64,000 nt of DNA from Polyangium jinanense (GTDB lineage Bacteria; Myxococcota; Polyangia; Polyangiales; Polyangiaceae): the NCBI RefSeq assembly GCF_028435365.1, contig NZ_JAGTJJ010000005.1:344446-408445 (forward strand), written 5' to 3'. Positions within the stretch are counted from its first letter, which is position 1. The number at the start of each line of letters is the position of its first letter. Of the stretch, positions 27,579-39,349 are shown one piece after another. Made by a program: the position numbers and the translations under genes. The notes under the pieces are model-generated. The model was not told the origin of the DNA, searched no databases, and saw nothing but the letters and a program-made list of their open reading frames with translations.

Positions 27579-28823
27579 ATGAGCGACACGCAAAGCGGGA
27601 GCGCCTCGCCGCCGAAGGCGAGCCGAAAGACAGTGCGCAGGGTTTTCCGCTGGATCGGGATCGGATTGCTGTCGATCGTGCTCGGGCTCCTCGGTTGGGA
27701 TGTGGTTACCTTCGACCGCGGTGCGTGGGTACGCGATTTCGAGGCGCTCGAGGCCGCGATGGCGAAGGAGTACGCGAACCTCGACTGGATGGTCGAGCAT
27801 CGCGGGGTCGATCTCGCAAAGCTCGACCACGACACGCGCGCCTCGCTCGGCGGCGCGTTCTCGCGGGTGCAGGCCTTCCTCGCCCTCCGCCGCTTCGTTC
27901 GTACGTTCCAGGATCCCCATTTCAAGCTGACGAAAGGCGAAAACCGCCCGAGCGCTCCTCCTTCCCAGAGCGCTTCGCCGCCCGAGGCGCCCTCCGCGCC
28001 GGTCGCGAGCTGCGCGGCGGCCGGATACGAGGCGCGCGCGGTCGATTACCGATTTCCATTCAAGAAAATGCCCGGCTTCACGGCGGTGCACGAAGCGCCC
28101 TTCCCCGCCGGGGTGGCCGGCGAGCTCGGTGTGATTCGTATCGCTCAATTCGGGGAAAACAGGTACCTCACCACGTGTGAGCAAGTCTTCACCGCCGGAA
28201 TCGATGACACGGCATTGCGGCTCGCGGTCCGGGCAAAGCTCCAGGAGGCCTTGCAGACGGCGATCGGAGCGCTGCGAGATCGCGGGGCCAAACGGCTCCT
28301 CGTCGATCTCACCGGCAATGGCGGCGGAACCGAGTGGGTCTCAGAGGCCGTCGCCCTGTTCACGGAAAAGACCATGCGACGGAGCGAGGCCCGCATCGTC
28401 GCGCCGACCTGCAATCGCACGCCGATCTGGAAGGGCGAAAAGGTCTGCTCGATCTTCGGCGACCCGCCCGGGACGGCGACGCTCGAAGGCAAAGGCGCCT
28501 GGAAGGGGCCGCTGTTCGTCCTCGCAGATCGCGGCACGGCCTCGGCCTCCGAGGATTTCGTCGCCTGGCTCAAGGACAACCAGGCCGCCACGATCCTCGG
28601 CGCCCGCACGGCAGGCGCGGGATGTGGATACGTGAATGACGGGGGGCGATTCGAGCTCCGCGAAATCGGCTTCGAGGTGCGAATGCCGAACTGCGCGCGC
28701 TTCCTCGCCGACGGGACGAACGAGGTCGAGGGCATCGCCCCGGATATCGCCTTGCCGCTCGACAAGTCCGACGAGGAGAAGATCCAGGCCCTCACGGCCG
28801 CGCTCGCCACGACGCGGGATTGA
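27579..28823 (+). CDS. S41-like serine protease, membrane anchored
   Basis: 414 residues. One N-terminal membrane helix (IGIGLLSIVLGLLGWDVV) is followed by a helical region and then a C-terminal-processing-peptidase-like domain: RLLVDLTGNGGGTEWVSEA, PLFVLADRGTASASEDFVAWLKD and GARTAGAGCGY. The Ser in TASASEDF is the probable nucleophile. There is no PDZ domain, so it resembles the tricorn-core/interphotoreceptor-retinoid-binding type of S41 proteins rather than CtpA. Several Cys (CAAAGYE, TCEQVF, TCNR, VCSIF) suggest a periplasmic disulfide-containing fold. Start ATG 27579 is chosen for the anchor. The next gene follows in the same direction. Confidence 0.78.
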   Translation: MSDTQSGSASPPKASRKTVRRVFRWIGIGLLSIVLGLLGWDVVTFDRGAWVRDFEALEAAMAKEYANLDWMVEHRGVDLAKLDHDTRASLGGAFSRVQAFLALRRFVRTFQDPHFKLTKGENRPSAPPSQSASPPEAPSAPVASCAAAGYEARAVDYRFPFKKMPGFTAVHEAPFPAGVAGELGVIRIAQFGENRYLTTCEQVFTAGIDDTALRLAVRAKLQEALQTAIGALRDRGAKRLLVDLTGNGGGTEWVSEAVALFTEKTMRRSEARIVAPTCNRTPIWKGEKVCSIFGDPPGTATLEGKGAWKGPLFVLADRGTASASEDFVAWLKDNQAATILGARTAGAGCGYVNDGGRFELREIGFEVRMPNCARFLADGTNEVEGIAPDIALPLDKSDEEKIQALTAALATTRD

Positions 28824-28885
28824 ACCCCGCGCCCGAGGGTGTCACCATCCAAGGCGTGCGCTGCTCGGCTGTCTGGAGGAATCCC

Positions 28886-30046
28886 ATGCGTCTCGCCTCG
28901 CTGCCGCTCGCAGTGTTCCTCCTCGGCGCCTGCGGCTCGGCGCCGCCCGCGGCCCCGCCCGCGCGCGTCGTCCCCAAGGCCGCGCCCGCGCAAGACGTCG
29001 CCGCGCCCGCCCGGCCGCGGCTGCCGAAAGAAGAAGTGGCCGTCTCCTTCGATCGAGGCCTGTGGCGTCTCGAAGGGACGTTGACGCTGCCCGCGCGCGA
29101 GGAGGGGGAGCGCGTGCCGGCCGTGGTCATCGTGCACGGCAGCGGGCCCATGTCGCGCGACGGCGTGATGCGTGGACAGATCGGGCTCGGCTTCGGCTTC
29201 CAGATCCCCGTCTACCAGCGCCTCGCCGACGCGCTCGCCGACCGCGGGTACGCTGTGTATCGTTACGACAAACGTACGTGCGGCACATTCAACGATTGCT
29301 CCGACGGCGGCTTCACGTCCGTGCCGTATACGCTCCTCGAAGTGGAGTTCGCCACGACCGAATACGTGCTCGACGCCGAAGCCGCGCTCGACGCGGTGGC
29401 AGAACGCCCCGAGATCGATCCCGATCGCCTCTTTTTCGCGGGGCACAGCGAGGGCGGAGAGCTCGTGCCCGTGCTGCTCTCGGACAGGCCGCGCGTGCGC
29501 GCAGGCGTCATGCTCGCGCCGCCCTTTCACACGATGACCGTCGTGCTGGAGCAGCAAAGCGAGCGCGTGCGCTGGTCCTTCACCATGGCCGGGCAGCCCG
29601 AGCGCGCCGACGCGGAAAGCCGCGAATTGCTCGCCGCCGCACAGGCGCTCCGGCAAATCGAGCGAGGAACGCACCTCGGCGCGCCGATCCTCGGGCAGCC
29701 GCCGGGCCTGTGGGAATCGTGGATCGAGCTCGCACGGCGTGCGCCCGACCTCGCCCGAAAGCTCGACAGGCCGCTGCTCGTGCTCGGCGGGAGCTACGAT
29801 TACAACGTCGCACCCTCGGAAATCGAGAGCTGGGCGAAGTGGCTCGACGGCTCGTCGCGCGCTCCGCACCGGGTGCGCGTGCTCGATTGTGTCACGCACG
29901 CCCTGAACTGCATCACCCAGCCGGACGCCACGCGAATCAAGCCGGACGACATCGGGCGCGACATCTCCCCCGAGGTGCTCGCCGAGGTCTCGCGTTTCCT
30001 CGATACCCACGCCGCCCGTGCCAAGCTGACAGAAGCACGGCGCTGA
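28886..30046 (+). CDS. Alpha/beta hydrolase lipoprotein
   Basis: 386 residues. The signal ends in the lipobox LLGACGS and is followed by an Ala/Pro-rich linker. The hydrolase domain has VVIVHGSGPMSRDG at the oxyanion site, YRYDKRTCG, the nucleophile elbow AGHSEGGEL, the acid in GGSYDYNV and a His candidate in DCVTHALN. Closest to S9-like dienelactone hydrolase/esterase lipoproteins of myxobacteria. Start ATG 28886 has a GGAGGA ribosome site nine bases upstream. It probably acts in the periplasm or on the cell surface; substrate not evident. Confidence 0.83.
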   Translation: MRLASLPLAVFLLGACGSAPPAAPPARVVPKAAPAQDVAAPARPRLPKEEVAVSFDRGLWRLEGTLTLPAREEGERVPAVVIVHGSGPMSRDGVMRGQIGLGFGFQIPVYQRLADALADRGYAVYRYDKRTCGTFNDCSDGGFTSVPYTLLEVEFATTEYVLDAEAALDAVAERPEIDPDRLFFAGHSEGGELVPVLLSDRPRVRAGVMLAPPFHTMTVVLEQQSERVRWSFTMAGQPERADAESRELLAAAQALRQIERGTHLGAPILGQPPGLWESWIELARRAPDLARKLDRPLLVLGGSYDYNVAPSEIESWAKWLDGSSRAPHRVRVLDCVTHALNCITQPDATRIKPDDIGRDISPEVLAEVSRFLDTHAARAKLTEARR

Positions 30047-30155
30047 TCCGCGGCGCGACGGCCATTTTGTCGCCCGTCCGGACGGGTCCCGCGCCGTTTT
30101 CGCGAGGATCTTCCGCGCTTTCAAGCTGGCACGGCGCTCGCTTGTTCCCGTTTTC

Positions 30156-31097
30156 ATGGGATTCGACGCGCGCTTGAAACGATGGTTCCCCGCGGTCCTG
30201 GTTCTGCTCGTGGGTCTCGCCGCCTATTTCCAGGCGGCCGGGCTCGGGCGGCTCGTCTCGTCGAGCCTCTCGGGCCCGCCGTTCGAGCCGGTCTCACCGC
30301 AGCCGCCCAGGAAGGTGCGAAACGCGCTCGCCGCGGTGCAAGACGAGAACAATGGCGAGGCCATTCTCGGGCGAAATCCCTTCGATTCGATCACCGGCCC
30401 CCTCGCGCGCCAGGGCCCGCCGGACGATGGGGCCCCGGAACCTTCCGAACCGCTCGGCGATCCTTATGCCGATCCGATCTGCGACGCCGCGACAGTCCTG
30501 CTCATCACGGAGGCGGACGACGCGCTCTGGTCGTTCGCGGCCATTGCAGGGTCGGACGGTAAGCCGGCACTGCGGCGGCTCGGCGACGACATCGGCGGGC
30601 GCACGGTGCACGCGATGGCGTGGGATCGGGTATGGCTCCGGCAGGGCGAGGCGCGGTGTCAGCTCCCCTTGCACGAGAGGCGCGAGGGCCCCGTGGCGCA
30701 GAAGGAGCGCGGCGATGCACCCGCAAAACCCGCCTCGCGTGTGCCGCCCGAAATCGCCGACCGTATTCGCAAGGACGCGGACAACCATTACACCGTGGAG
30801 CGCTCGGTCGTCGACACGATCCTCGAACGTCCGGACCTCCTCGGCGCGGCGCGTTTCGTGCCGGCCCGCGAAGGCGACCGGGTCGTAGGCATGCGGGTCA
30901 GCGGAGTTCGGCCCGGCTCGCTCCCCAGCATGCTCGGGCTTCAAAATGGGGATCGGCTCGACAGCATCAACGGATTCGAGGCGGGAGATATCACGAAGAT
31001 GATGGAGGCGTTCACGCGGCTACGCGCCGCCGATCGGCTCGACGTGCGGATCGTCCGCGGGGGCAAACCCATGTCGATCGAGGTCGAGATGCGTTGA
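30156..31097 (+). CDS. gspC: Type II secretion protein C (GspC), orphan
   Basis: 313 residues with GspC layout. A basic N-terminus and single membrane helix (AVLVLLVGLAAYFQAAGL) come first. Then comes the HR domain with the family's ILGRNPF-like signature, a Pro/Gln linker, and a C-terminal PDZ domain (GMRVSGVRPGSLPSMLGLQNGDRLDSING, in parts, to IEVEMR). GspC links the inner-membrane platform to the secretin GspD. No gspD-gspN gene is next to it, so it is away from the main cluster. Start ATG 30156. A perfect 14-base palindrome, CCCGTCCGGACGGG, lies upstream at 30073-30086. It is convergent with the pirin gene. Confidence 0.82.
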   Translation: MGFDARLKRWFPAVLVLLVGLAAYFQAAGLGRLVSSSLSGPPFEPVSPQPPRKVRNALAAVQDENNGEAILGRNPFDSITGPLARQGPPDDGAPEPSEPLGDPYADPICDAATVLLITEADDALWSFAAIAGSDGKPALRRLGDDIGGRTVHAMAWDRVWLRQGEARCQLPLHERREGPVAQKERGDAPAKPASRVPPEIADRIRKDADNHYTVERSVVDTILERPDLLGAARFVPAREGDRVVGMRVSGVRPGSLPSMLGLQNGDRLDSINGFEAGDITKMMEAFTRLRAADRLDVRIVRGGKPMSIEVEMR

Positions 31098-31112
31098 AAC
31101 GCGTCCGCTCGG

Positions 31113-32081
31113 TCAGCCGCCCACGAGGCGCCCCGAGCGATAATCCTCGAACGCCTGTCGGATTTCCTCGGCCGTGTTCATCACGAAAGGCCCGCGGCGC
31201 GCAATGGGCTCCCCGATGGGCTGACCCGCGAGAAGCAGGAGGCGCGCCCCCGTGGCGCTCGTCGACACGGCCGATCGACCCGCGCCGAGCACGGCGAGCT
31301 CGCCCCGCGCGACGGGCGTGCCCTCGGGTCCGATCCGCGCAGCGCCGTCGATGACGTAGATCAATGCATTGTGCTCCGGAGGGAGCGCATGCCGGAAGCT
31401 CGCGCCCGCCGAAAGCGTGACGTCGAGCAAGCTCGGCGCGACGACGACGCCGTCCACGGGCCCGCGCCGCCCTCCGGCCTCCCCCGCGACCACCCGCACC
31501 CGGGCGTCCGCGATATCGACCTCGGGAATCGCTGACGGCTCGATGTCCTGATACCGCGGCTTCACCATCTTCCGCGCGGCCGGGAGGTTCACCCAGAGCT
31601 GGAAGCCCCACATGAGCCCCTGCTCCTGCTTCGGCATCTCGGAATGAACGATGCCACGCCCCGCGGTCATCCATTGCGCACCGCCCGGGCCGAGCCGCCC
31701 CCGATTACCCACGCTGTCCCGGTGCTCCATGGCGCCGTGGATCATGTACGTGACGGTCTCGAACCCGCGGTGCGGATGATCGGGGAATCCCGCAATGTAA
31801 TCGTCGGCGCGGTCGGTGTGGAACTCGTCGAGGAGGAGGAACGGGTCGAGATCGGGAAGGGCCTGGCCCCCGAGTGCGCGCGAGAGGCGCACGCCGGCGC
31901 CGTCCCGCGTGGGCTGCGCTTGTACGATCCGCCGCACGGGACGCGCGTCAGGATCGAGCCCGACCCCCGCGCCGAGCGGCGAAGGCGCGTCGGATTCACG
32001 CGAGAGCAAGGCGAACGTCGCCGCGGGAATGGCAGCCCCCGCGGCAAGGAGGAAGTGGCGCCTGGTCGGAGCACGGGCCAT
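31113..32081 (-). CDS. Pirin family protein with export signal
   Basis: 322 residues. Twin arginines and a hydrophobic stretch (TRRHFLLAAGAAIPAATFALL) suggest Tat export, which is unusual because most pirins are cytoplasmic. The pirin fold is clear: FLLLDEFHTDRADDYIAGFPDHPHRGFETVTY, in which the metal ligands His in DHPHRG and His/Glu further on (GIVHSEMP) are present. The second cupin is more divergent. Pirins are quercetinase-like or redox-sensing proteins. Start ATG 32081; ATG 32093 is the alternative. It ends 16 bases from the gspC stop. Confidence 0.87.
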   Translation of the reverse strand: MARAPTRRHFLLAAGAAIPAATFALLSRESDAPSPLGAGVGLDPDARPVRRIVQAQPTRDGAGVRLSRALGGQALPDLDPFLLLDEFHTDRADDYIAGFPDHPHRGFETVTYMIHGAMEHRDSVGNRGRLGPGGAQWMTAGRGIVHSEMPKQEQGLMWGFQLWVNLPAARKMVKPRYQDIEPSAIPEVDIADARVRVVAGEAGGRRGPVDGVVVAPSLLDVTLSAGASFRHALPPEHNALIYVIDGAARIGPEGTPVARGELAVLGAGRSAVSTSATGARLLLLAGQPIGEPIARRGPFVMNTAEEIRQAFEDYRSGRLVGG

Positions 32082-32127
32082 GCACGCAAACATAGCGTGC
32101 GAGCGGCCCGTGCTCAATGGTCGGAAT

Positions 32128-33378
32128 TCAGCTCCGACGGCCGCGCGGAGGACGCGGCGGGCGCGGGCCCCGGGGGCGCTGCTGCTCGGGCGCGAACGCG
32201 CGGCGCGGCTCGGGGCGCGGGGCGGGCGTCTCCTCGGCGGGAGGCGTCTGTCCCTCGGCCACCGGAATGCGGCGGCGGAGCAGCTTTTCAATGTCCGAGA
32301 GCAACGCGCGCTCCTCGCGATCGCAGAACGAAATGGCGCTGCCCGTCGCGCCCGCGCGCCCCGTGCGGCCAATCCGGTGCACGTAGCTCTCGGGCACGTT
32401 CGGCAGGTCGTAATTGATGACGTGCGAGACGCCCTCGACGTCGATGCCGCGCGCGGCGATGTCCGTCGCGACGAGCACGGGCGTGACGCCGCGGCGGAAC
32501 CGATCGAGGGCGCGCTCGCGGGCGCCTTGCGACTTGTTGCCGTGAATGGCGAGCGCCTCGATGCCGGCGCGCACGAGCTGCTCGGAGATGCGGTTTGCCC
32601 CGTGCTTCGTGCGGGTGAAGACGAGCGCGCGCTCGACGCTCGACGTCCGCAAAAGCCGCTCGAGCAGCGCGCGTTTCTCGGCCTTCTCGACGAAGAAGAT
32701 CGATTGCTCGACCGTGTCGGCCGCCGCGCGCGCGGGCGTGACCGAGACGCGCGCCGGATCGACGAGGATGTTATCGGCGAGCGCGGCAATCTCGCGCGGC
32801 ATCGTCGCCGAGAAGAAGAGCGTCTGCTTTTGCTTGGGCAGCGCGGCGACGACGCGCCGCACGTCGTGGATGAAGCCCATGTCGAGCATCCGATCGGCCT
32901 CGTCGAGGACGAAGACCTCCACGCGATCAAGACGCACGAACCCCTGCTGCATCAGGTCGAGCAGCCGGCCCGGCGTGGCGACGAGCAAGTCGGGGCCCTT
33001 CGCGAGGTTCTCCTCCTGCGGCCGCTGCCCGACGCCGCCGTAAATGACGGTGTGACGGAGTCCGAGGTGCCGCCCGTACGCCGTGACGCGCTCGCCGATC
33101 TGCGCGGCGAGCTCGCGCGTCGGCGTGAGCACGAGCGCGCGAATGCCGCCGTGGCGTTGGGTCTTCGAGAGTCGCTGGAGGATTGGCAGGACGAACGCCG
33201 CCGTCTTGCCGGTGCCGGTCTGCGCGCAGCCGAGCAAATCACGGCCGGAGAGCGCCTCGGGGATGGACTGCAATTGAATGGGCGTCGGGCGCTCGTAGCC
33301 CTCTTTCACGAGGGCGCGCACGAGCGGCGCCGCGAGGCCGAGCGTGGCAAACGCGGCGCCGGGGGCCTCGGAGGCCAT
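32128..33378 (-). CDS. DEAD-box RNA helicase (RhlE-like)
   Basis: 416 residues. All helicase motifs are visible: Q motif (ATLGL...RPTPIQ), I AQTGTGKT, Ia [47 protein letters not shown] basic Pro/Arg-rich tail ([20 protein letters not shown]) should bind RNA. It remodels RNA in ribosome assembly, RNA decay or cold adaptation. ATG 33378 is taken as start, giving a normal helicase N-terminus; GTG 33465 would add 29 residues. A long non-coding stretch precedes the gene. Confidence 0.92.
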   Translation of the reverse strand: MASEAPGAAFATLGLAAPLVRALVKEGYERPTPIQLQSIPEALSGRDLLGCAQTGTGKTAAFVLPILQRLSKTQRHGGIRALVLTPTRELAAQIGERVTAYGRHLGLRHTVIYGGVGQRPQEENLAKGPDLLVATPGRLLDLMQQGFVRLDRVEVFVLDEADRMLDMGFIHDVRRVVAALPKQKQTLFFSATMPREIAALADNILVDPARVSVTPARAAADTVEQSIFFVEKAEKRALLERLLRTSSVERALVFTRTKHGANRISEQLVRAGIEALAIHGNKSQGARERALDRFRRGVTPVLVATDIAARGIDVEGVSHVINYDLPNVPESYVHRIGRTGRAGATGSAISFCDREERALLSDIEKLLRRRIPVAEGQTPPAEETPAPRPEPRRAFAPEQQRPRGPRPPRPPRGRRS

Positions 33379-33784
33379 GGAAACGGGAGCGATCGGCGCG
33401 CTGCCGTCGGCACGCGGCGCCTCGACGGGGGCCGACGTGGGCCGCCCGGAAACGGAAAAAGTCACGATGAAAATGCTCTCTCGCGGCCCGAACCCGTGAA
33501 AGGGTGTGCTTGTCGCTCTCCCCCTCCCGCCGAGCCGCCAGGGTTCGGGAAGGGCGTGAAACGACCCGTCTGGCCGCTCCACCGCGGGGCGACACTCATC
33601 ACGGTGCGCTCCGCCACGCCTTCCCGGTCGCCTTCGTTCGGACGCAAGCACGCGGGGCTCTGCCCGCGCATGCTCGCCGGATAGGATCGTGAGCCCGAGC
33701 GTGGTAGCGCACGACAGCCGCACGCGCAAGGTCCATCGCGCGGCGCTTGACAGCGCGGCGCGCGGGGACGTCTGATCCGCCCCC
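33379..33784. other. Intergenic region between helicase and SMI1 gene
   Basis: 406 bp separating two divergent genes. The first 87 bp could belong to the helicase if GTG 33465 is used. The rest shows no open frame with coding character and holds GC-rich segments, so it may be a long helicase leader, as is common for autoregulated RNA helicases. I see no clear repeat, terminator or known riboswitch. Confidence 0.4.
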
Positions 33785-34459
33785 ATGGCCACCTCATTTC
33801 GTGAACGGCTGGAAGCCATGGTCGAAGCGCTGCGCGCGCATCCGGACATCGAGGTTCTCGATTTCCGTCTCGGCTCCCCGGCCGCAGGCGCCGCGCTCGC
33901 GCGCGCGGAGCAAGCCGCCGGCATGAAGCTGCCGGACTCCATTCTGGAGTTTTACGCGGCGCACGACGGCGTTTTTCTGGAATGGGGCCTCCGCGGCAGT
34001 ACGTATACCCGGACCAATCCGTACGATTACCCCGATTACGGCACGCCTCCGGGGTGCATCAACCTGGTCCCCATCGACGTCGCATTCACGCCCGACTGGC
34101 AGAGGAATTTCCACGTGAACGAGCTCTCGCACAGACAAGAAGAGCTCTTCTTCGGCCAAGAGCTCGATCCCGAGCGCCCGCTGAAAGCCATCACGATCGA
34201 CAATTTCAGCAAGTTCAACCACGCCGACCTGATCATCGGCCCCGATCCCGTGGTCCTCGTGTCCACCGATCATGGCGCCGACCTCGTCAGCTCCGATTTC
34301 ATGTCCTTCGAGACGTACCTCGACGTCACGCTCGCCGTGTTCGGGTCGAACCGCTTCGCCGCCGTTCGCGCGGAAGATCAACCCGCGCGCCTCGCGGCTC
34401 TTCGCGAGCGGCCGACGCTCGACGCGATCGTGGCGCGCGTGCGCGAGGACGAAGCGTAG
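33785..34459 (+). CDS. SMI1/KNR4 family protein
   Basis: 224 residues. The SMI1/KNR4 fold is suggested by [34 protein letters not shown] (in parts) near the N-terminus and the acidic-aromatic middle with [24 protein letters not shown] and FETYLDV follow. In bacteria this fold often serves as immunity protein against contact-dependent toxins, but many stand-alone copies exist in myxobacteria. No toxin gene is adjacent, so immunity is unproven. Start ATG 33785. The kinase gene follows 100 bp later on the same strand. Confidence 0.75.
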   Translation: MATSFRERLEAMVEALRAHPDIEVLDFRLGSPAAGAALARAEQAAGMKLPDSILEFYAAHDGVFLEWGLRGSTYTRTNPYDYPDYGTPPGCINLVPIDVAFTPDWQRNFHVNELSHRQEELFFGQELDPERPLKAITIDNFSKFNHADLIIGPDPVVLVSTDHGADLVSSDFMSFETYLDVTLAVFGSNRFAAVRAEDQPARLAALRERPTLDAIVARVREDEA

Positions 34460-34559
34460 GCCGCGGCGGACGCGACGGTGTGATGCTCGAAGGCCGCGCA
34501 CCTTGACACCTACCTTGGCTCGCGTTGTCCTCACGGCTGCTCGCTGAGGAGGAGCACCG

Positions 34560-37052
<2,493 letters not shown>

Positions 37053-37068
37053 GGGACGCGGGCGAAGG

Positions 37069-37614
37069 TCACGGCGCGCCTTCGATGTAGTCGCCGTACG
37101 CCTCGATCTTCGCTTCCATCCTCGAAGCGAGCGGCGCGCTCGCCGGGCCCAGCGCTGAAAGGATCCGCCGTGCTTCCTCGCGGTATGCGATCCGTTTTTC
37201 GCGCGACCAGTAGGGAGGCGGCGCGGCGAGGTTCGTGATGCGGTCGGCGAGCTTCACCATCCACACCTCGCGGGGCTCGCGCTGGATGCGCGCGAGCGAG
37301 TCGGCCATCTGGTCTTCCTTCGGCAGGCGCGTGTCCTTGCTCAGCGCGCGTACCCCACGCGCCACGGCGGCGCCGAAAAGCCGCGTGATCTCGTCCTCGG
37401 ACGCGCTCGTGTCTTCCAGCGTGTCGTGGAGCAACGCGCACGTGACGGCGAGCTCCACGTCGAACGAGTCCTTCGTCGCGACCGCGAGGATCTCCGCGGC
37501 GACGGTCGCGACGTGGGTGATGTACGGATGCTGCTTGCCGGGCACGCGTTGCGCGCCGTGGGCCTCGGCTGCGAAGTCGAGCGCGCGCGCGTACGTGTCG
37601 GGAGAAAACGTCAT
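37069..37614 (-). CDS. HD-domain phosphohydrolase (SpoT/MESH1-like)
   Basis: 181 residues. HD signature in order: first His in HPYITHVATVAAEIL, then the HD pair in ALLHDTLEDTSASEDE, and the later Asp in VKLADRITNL. This order (LLHDTLEDT ... VKLADR) is that of the ppGpp hydrolase domain of SpoT and its stand-alone relative MESH1. No synthetase or TGS domain is present. It may break down ppGpp or a related nucleotide. Start ATG 37614 (MTFSPDTYARALD) is usual for this group. It is convergent with the kinase gene. Confidence 0.85.
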   Translation of the reverse strand: MTFSPDTYARALDFAAEAHGAQRVPGKQHPYITHVATVAAEILAVATKDSFDVELAVTCALLHDTLEDTSASEDEITRLFGAAVARGVRALSKDTRLPKEDQMADSLARIQREPREVWMVKLADRITNLAAPPPYWSREKRIAYREEARRILSALGPASAPLASRMEAKIEAYGDYIEGAP

Positions 37615-37634
37615 GCGGGGATCGTACCCCGCGT

Positions 37635-38483
37635 TCAGACCGAGAGCTTCTCCGACAGCTCCCACAGGCCTTTCGCCAGGGCGTCGTTCCGCGCGTGGCT
37701 CGTCGTGCGCGTGAGCGCGCGATCGAAGAAGTACTCCCCGTTGTACGACGCGGCATCGTCGCTCGTCGCGAGCCAGATGATCGTCTCCGCGCCCTTCTCC
37801 GGCGTACGCGCGAAGAGCGCGGCGGCCGCCTTGACGAAGAGCGCCGCGATCGGGCCGGTGTTCAGCGCGAACCCCGTGCGAACGTAGCCGGGGTGCATGC
37901 AGTTCGCCGTCGCGCTCGAACCCGCGAGGCGCCGGGCAAGCTCGCGCGTGAAGAGGATGTTGGCGAGCTTCGAGTCGCCGTAGGCGCCAAAGCCGGCCTT
38001 GCCGCTTCGCTTGGCGACCGTCGCGAGATCCATCTTACTTATCTTGTGGGCGTCGCTCGACGTGCTGACCACGCGGGCCTTCGGCGTCTTCTTGATCAGG
38101 TCGAGCAAGCTCGTCGTCAGGACGAAGTAGGCCATGTGGTTCAGCGCGAACGTCATCTCGATGCCGTCGGGGCTGAGCTTGTAGTCGGTGAAGATGGCGC
38201 CGGCGTTGTTCACGAGCACGTCGAGCCGGTCGTATTTCGCGCGGAAGGCGTCGGCCACGGCGCGGGTCTCGGCGATCTTCGAGAGGTCGCCGAGCAAAAG
38301 CTCGATCTTCTCGCTCCCGCTCGCCTCCTTCAGCTCGTTCACCACGCGCTCGCTCTTCTCGCGGCTCCGGCCGACGAGCACGAGCGTCGCGCCTCGCTGC
38401 GCGAAATCCCGGGCGGCGGCCTTGCCGATGCCTTCGGTCGCGCCCGTCACCAGAAAGACTTTGCCTTCGAGATCCTTCGCCAT
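37635..38483 (-). CDS. Short-chain dehydrogenase/reductase
   Basis: 282 residues. NAD(P)-binding TGATEGIGKAAA, then LVGRSREK (basic residues suggest NADP), NNAGAIF, catalytic Ser in VVSTSSDAH, and YxxxK as YGDSK. HPGYVRTGF is the usual cofactor block. The sequence resembles retinol dehydrogenase/WW-oxidoreductase-like bacterial SDRs. Start ATG 38483. It lies 20 bp upstream of the HD gene on the same strand and may be co-transcribed. It is divergent from the prolyl-tRNA editing gene. Confidence 0.88.
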   Translation of the reverse strand: MAKDLEGKVFLVTGATEGIGKAAARDFAQRGATLVLVGRSREKSERVVNELKEASGSEKIELLLGDLSKIAETRAVADAFRAKYDRLDVLVNNAGAIFTDYKLSPDGIEMTFALNHMAYFVLTTSLLDLIKKTPKARVVSTSSDAHKISKMDLATVAKRSGKAGFGAYGDSKLANILFTRELARRLAGSSATANCMHPGYVRTGFALNTGPIAALFVKAAAALFARTPEKGAETIIWLATSDDAASYNGEYFFDRALTRTTSHARNDALAKGLWELSEKLSV

Positions 38484-38591
38484 CGCGTCGCTCCTTGGTC
38501 GAGGCCGCATCTGTAGCGCACGTGTGTGCCGCCGGGGAGATCCCCGCACGAAACGTTGATCGACGGCCCTGCGCGGGGTAACGAGTCGCGC

Positions 38592-39104
38592 ATGACGACC
38601 TCCCCCCGGGATGCGCTCTTCGAGCGGCTCGTGGCCCTCGGCATCGAGACCGAGACGGTCACGCATCCGCCCGTCTTCACCGTGGAGGAGGCGAAGGCGC
38701 ATCGCGTGCGGCACGACGGCACGCACGTAAAAAACCTCTTCTTGCGCAACAAGAAGGGCGCGATGTGGCTTGTCGTGCTCGACGAGGATCGCGCGGTGGA
38801 CCTCAAGGACCTTGGCCGCCGCATCGGCGCGGGCCATGTCTCGTTCTGCTCGCACGAGCGCCTGCGGCAGCACCTTGGCGTCGAGCCTGGGTCGGTCACG
38901 CCGCTCGCTGCGTTGATGGACAAGGAGGGCGTGGTGCAGGTCGTCCTCGACGCGAAGGTCCTCGCGCGGGATCCGGTGCACTGCCATCCGTTGACGAACG
39001 ACCACACGACGGCGATCCGGGGAGCGGACCTTGTCCGGTTTCTCCGGGCGACGGGTCACGAGCCGGTCGTCCTCGACCTCGACGCGCCCTCGCCCTCTCT
39101 ATAA
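38592..39104 (+). CDS. Prolyl-tRNA editing protein (ProX/YbaK type)
   Basis: 170 residues. It matches the free-standing editing domain related to the ProRS INS domain: HPPVFTVEEAKAHR, HVKNLFLRNKKG with the catalytic Lys, LLVVLD-like LVVLDEDRAVDLK, GSVTPLALM-like GSVTPLAAL, and a C-terminal HPLTNDHTTAI. It removes Ala from mischarged Ala-tRNA(Pro) in the cytoplasm. Start ATG 38592 is preferred over an in-frame start at 38526 because it begins at the family's usual first helix. Divergent from the SDR gene. Confidence 0.9.
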   Translation: MTTSPRDALFERLVALGIETETVTHPPVFTVEEAKAHRVRHDGTHVKNLFLRNKKGAMWLVVLDEDRAVDLKDLGRRIGAGHVSFCSHERLRQHLGVEPGSVTPLAALMDKEGVVQVVLDAKVLARDPVHCHPLTNDHTTAIRGADLVRFLRATGHEPVVLDLDAPSPSL

Positions 39105-39133
39105 AGAGGCGGCCGGCGGCTCGGGGGGCTTTT

Positions 39134-39349
39134 TCATGCTTCGCCCCAGGTGAATGCGAGGTGAAAGAGCTCGCGGCTTCGTTCCATGTCGTCCCGGCGG
39201 GCGCGGAGCAGGACCTCGTCGCCGTCGGTCCCGAGCATGTAGCCGACGGTGATCTTGCCGAAGAGGCGCGACACGACGAGCTCGAGCCCGGGCAGGATGG
39301 TCCAGTGCAGGCAAAGGGGCTCACCAGAAGCTTCGATCCAAACACTCAT
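39134..39349 (-). CDS. Small hypothetical protein
   Basis: 71 residues: MSVWIEASGEPL, a beta-rich core (LVVSRLFGKITVGYMLGTD) and a charged helix (LLRARRDDMERSRELFHLAF). No signal peptide, membrane segment or known motif. Start ATG 39349 is picked since upstream frame residues look non-coding. It lies at the edge of the AT-richer stretch. Amphipathic composition and normal codon use suggest a real gene, but I do not recognise it. Confidence 0.5.
   Translation of the reverse strand: MSVWIEASGEPLCLHWTILPGLELVVSRLFGKITVGYMLGTDGDEVLLRARRDDMERSRELFHLAFTWGEA

Noticed and set aside
26640..28184. 514-residue open frame on the minus strand
   Set aside because: Antisense to the aldo/keto reductase, TetR and protease genes, all with clear motifs.
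33785..34459. SMI1/KNR4 protein as immunity protein of a toxin pair
   Set aside because: No toxin gene is next to it, and the flanking genes are a helicase and a kinase.
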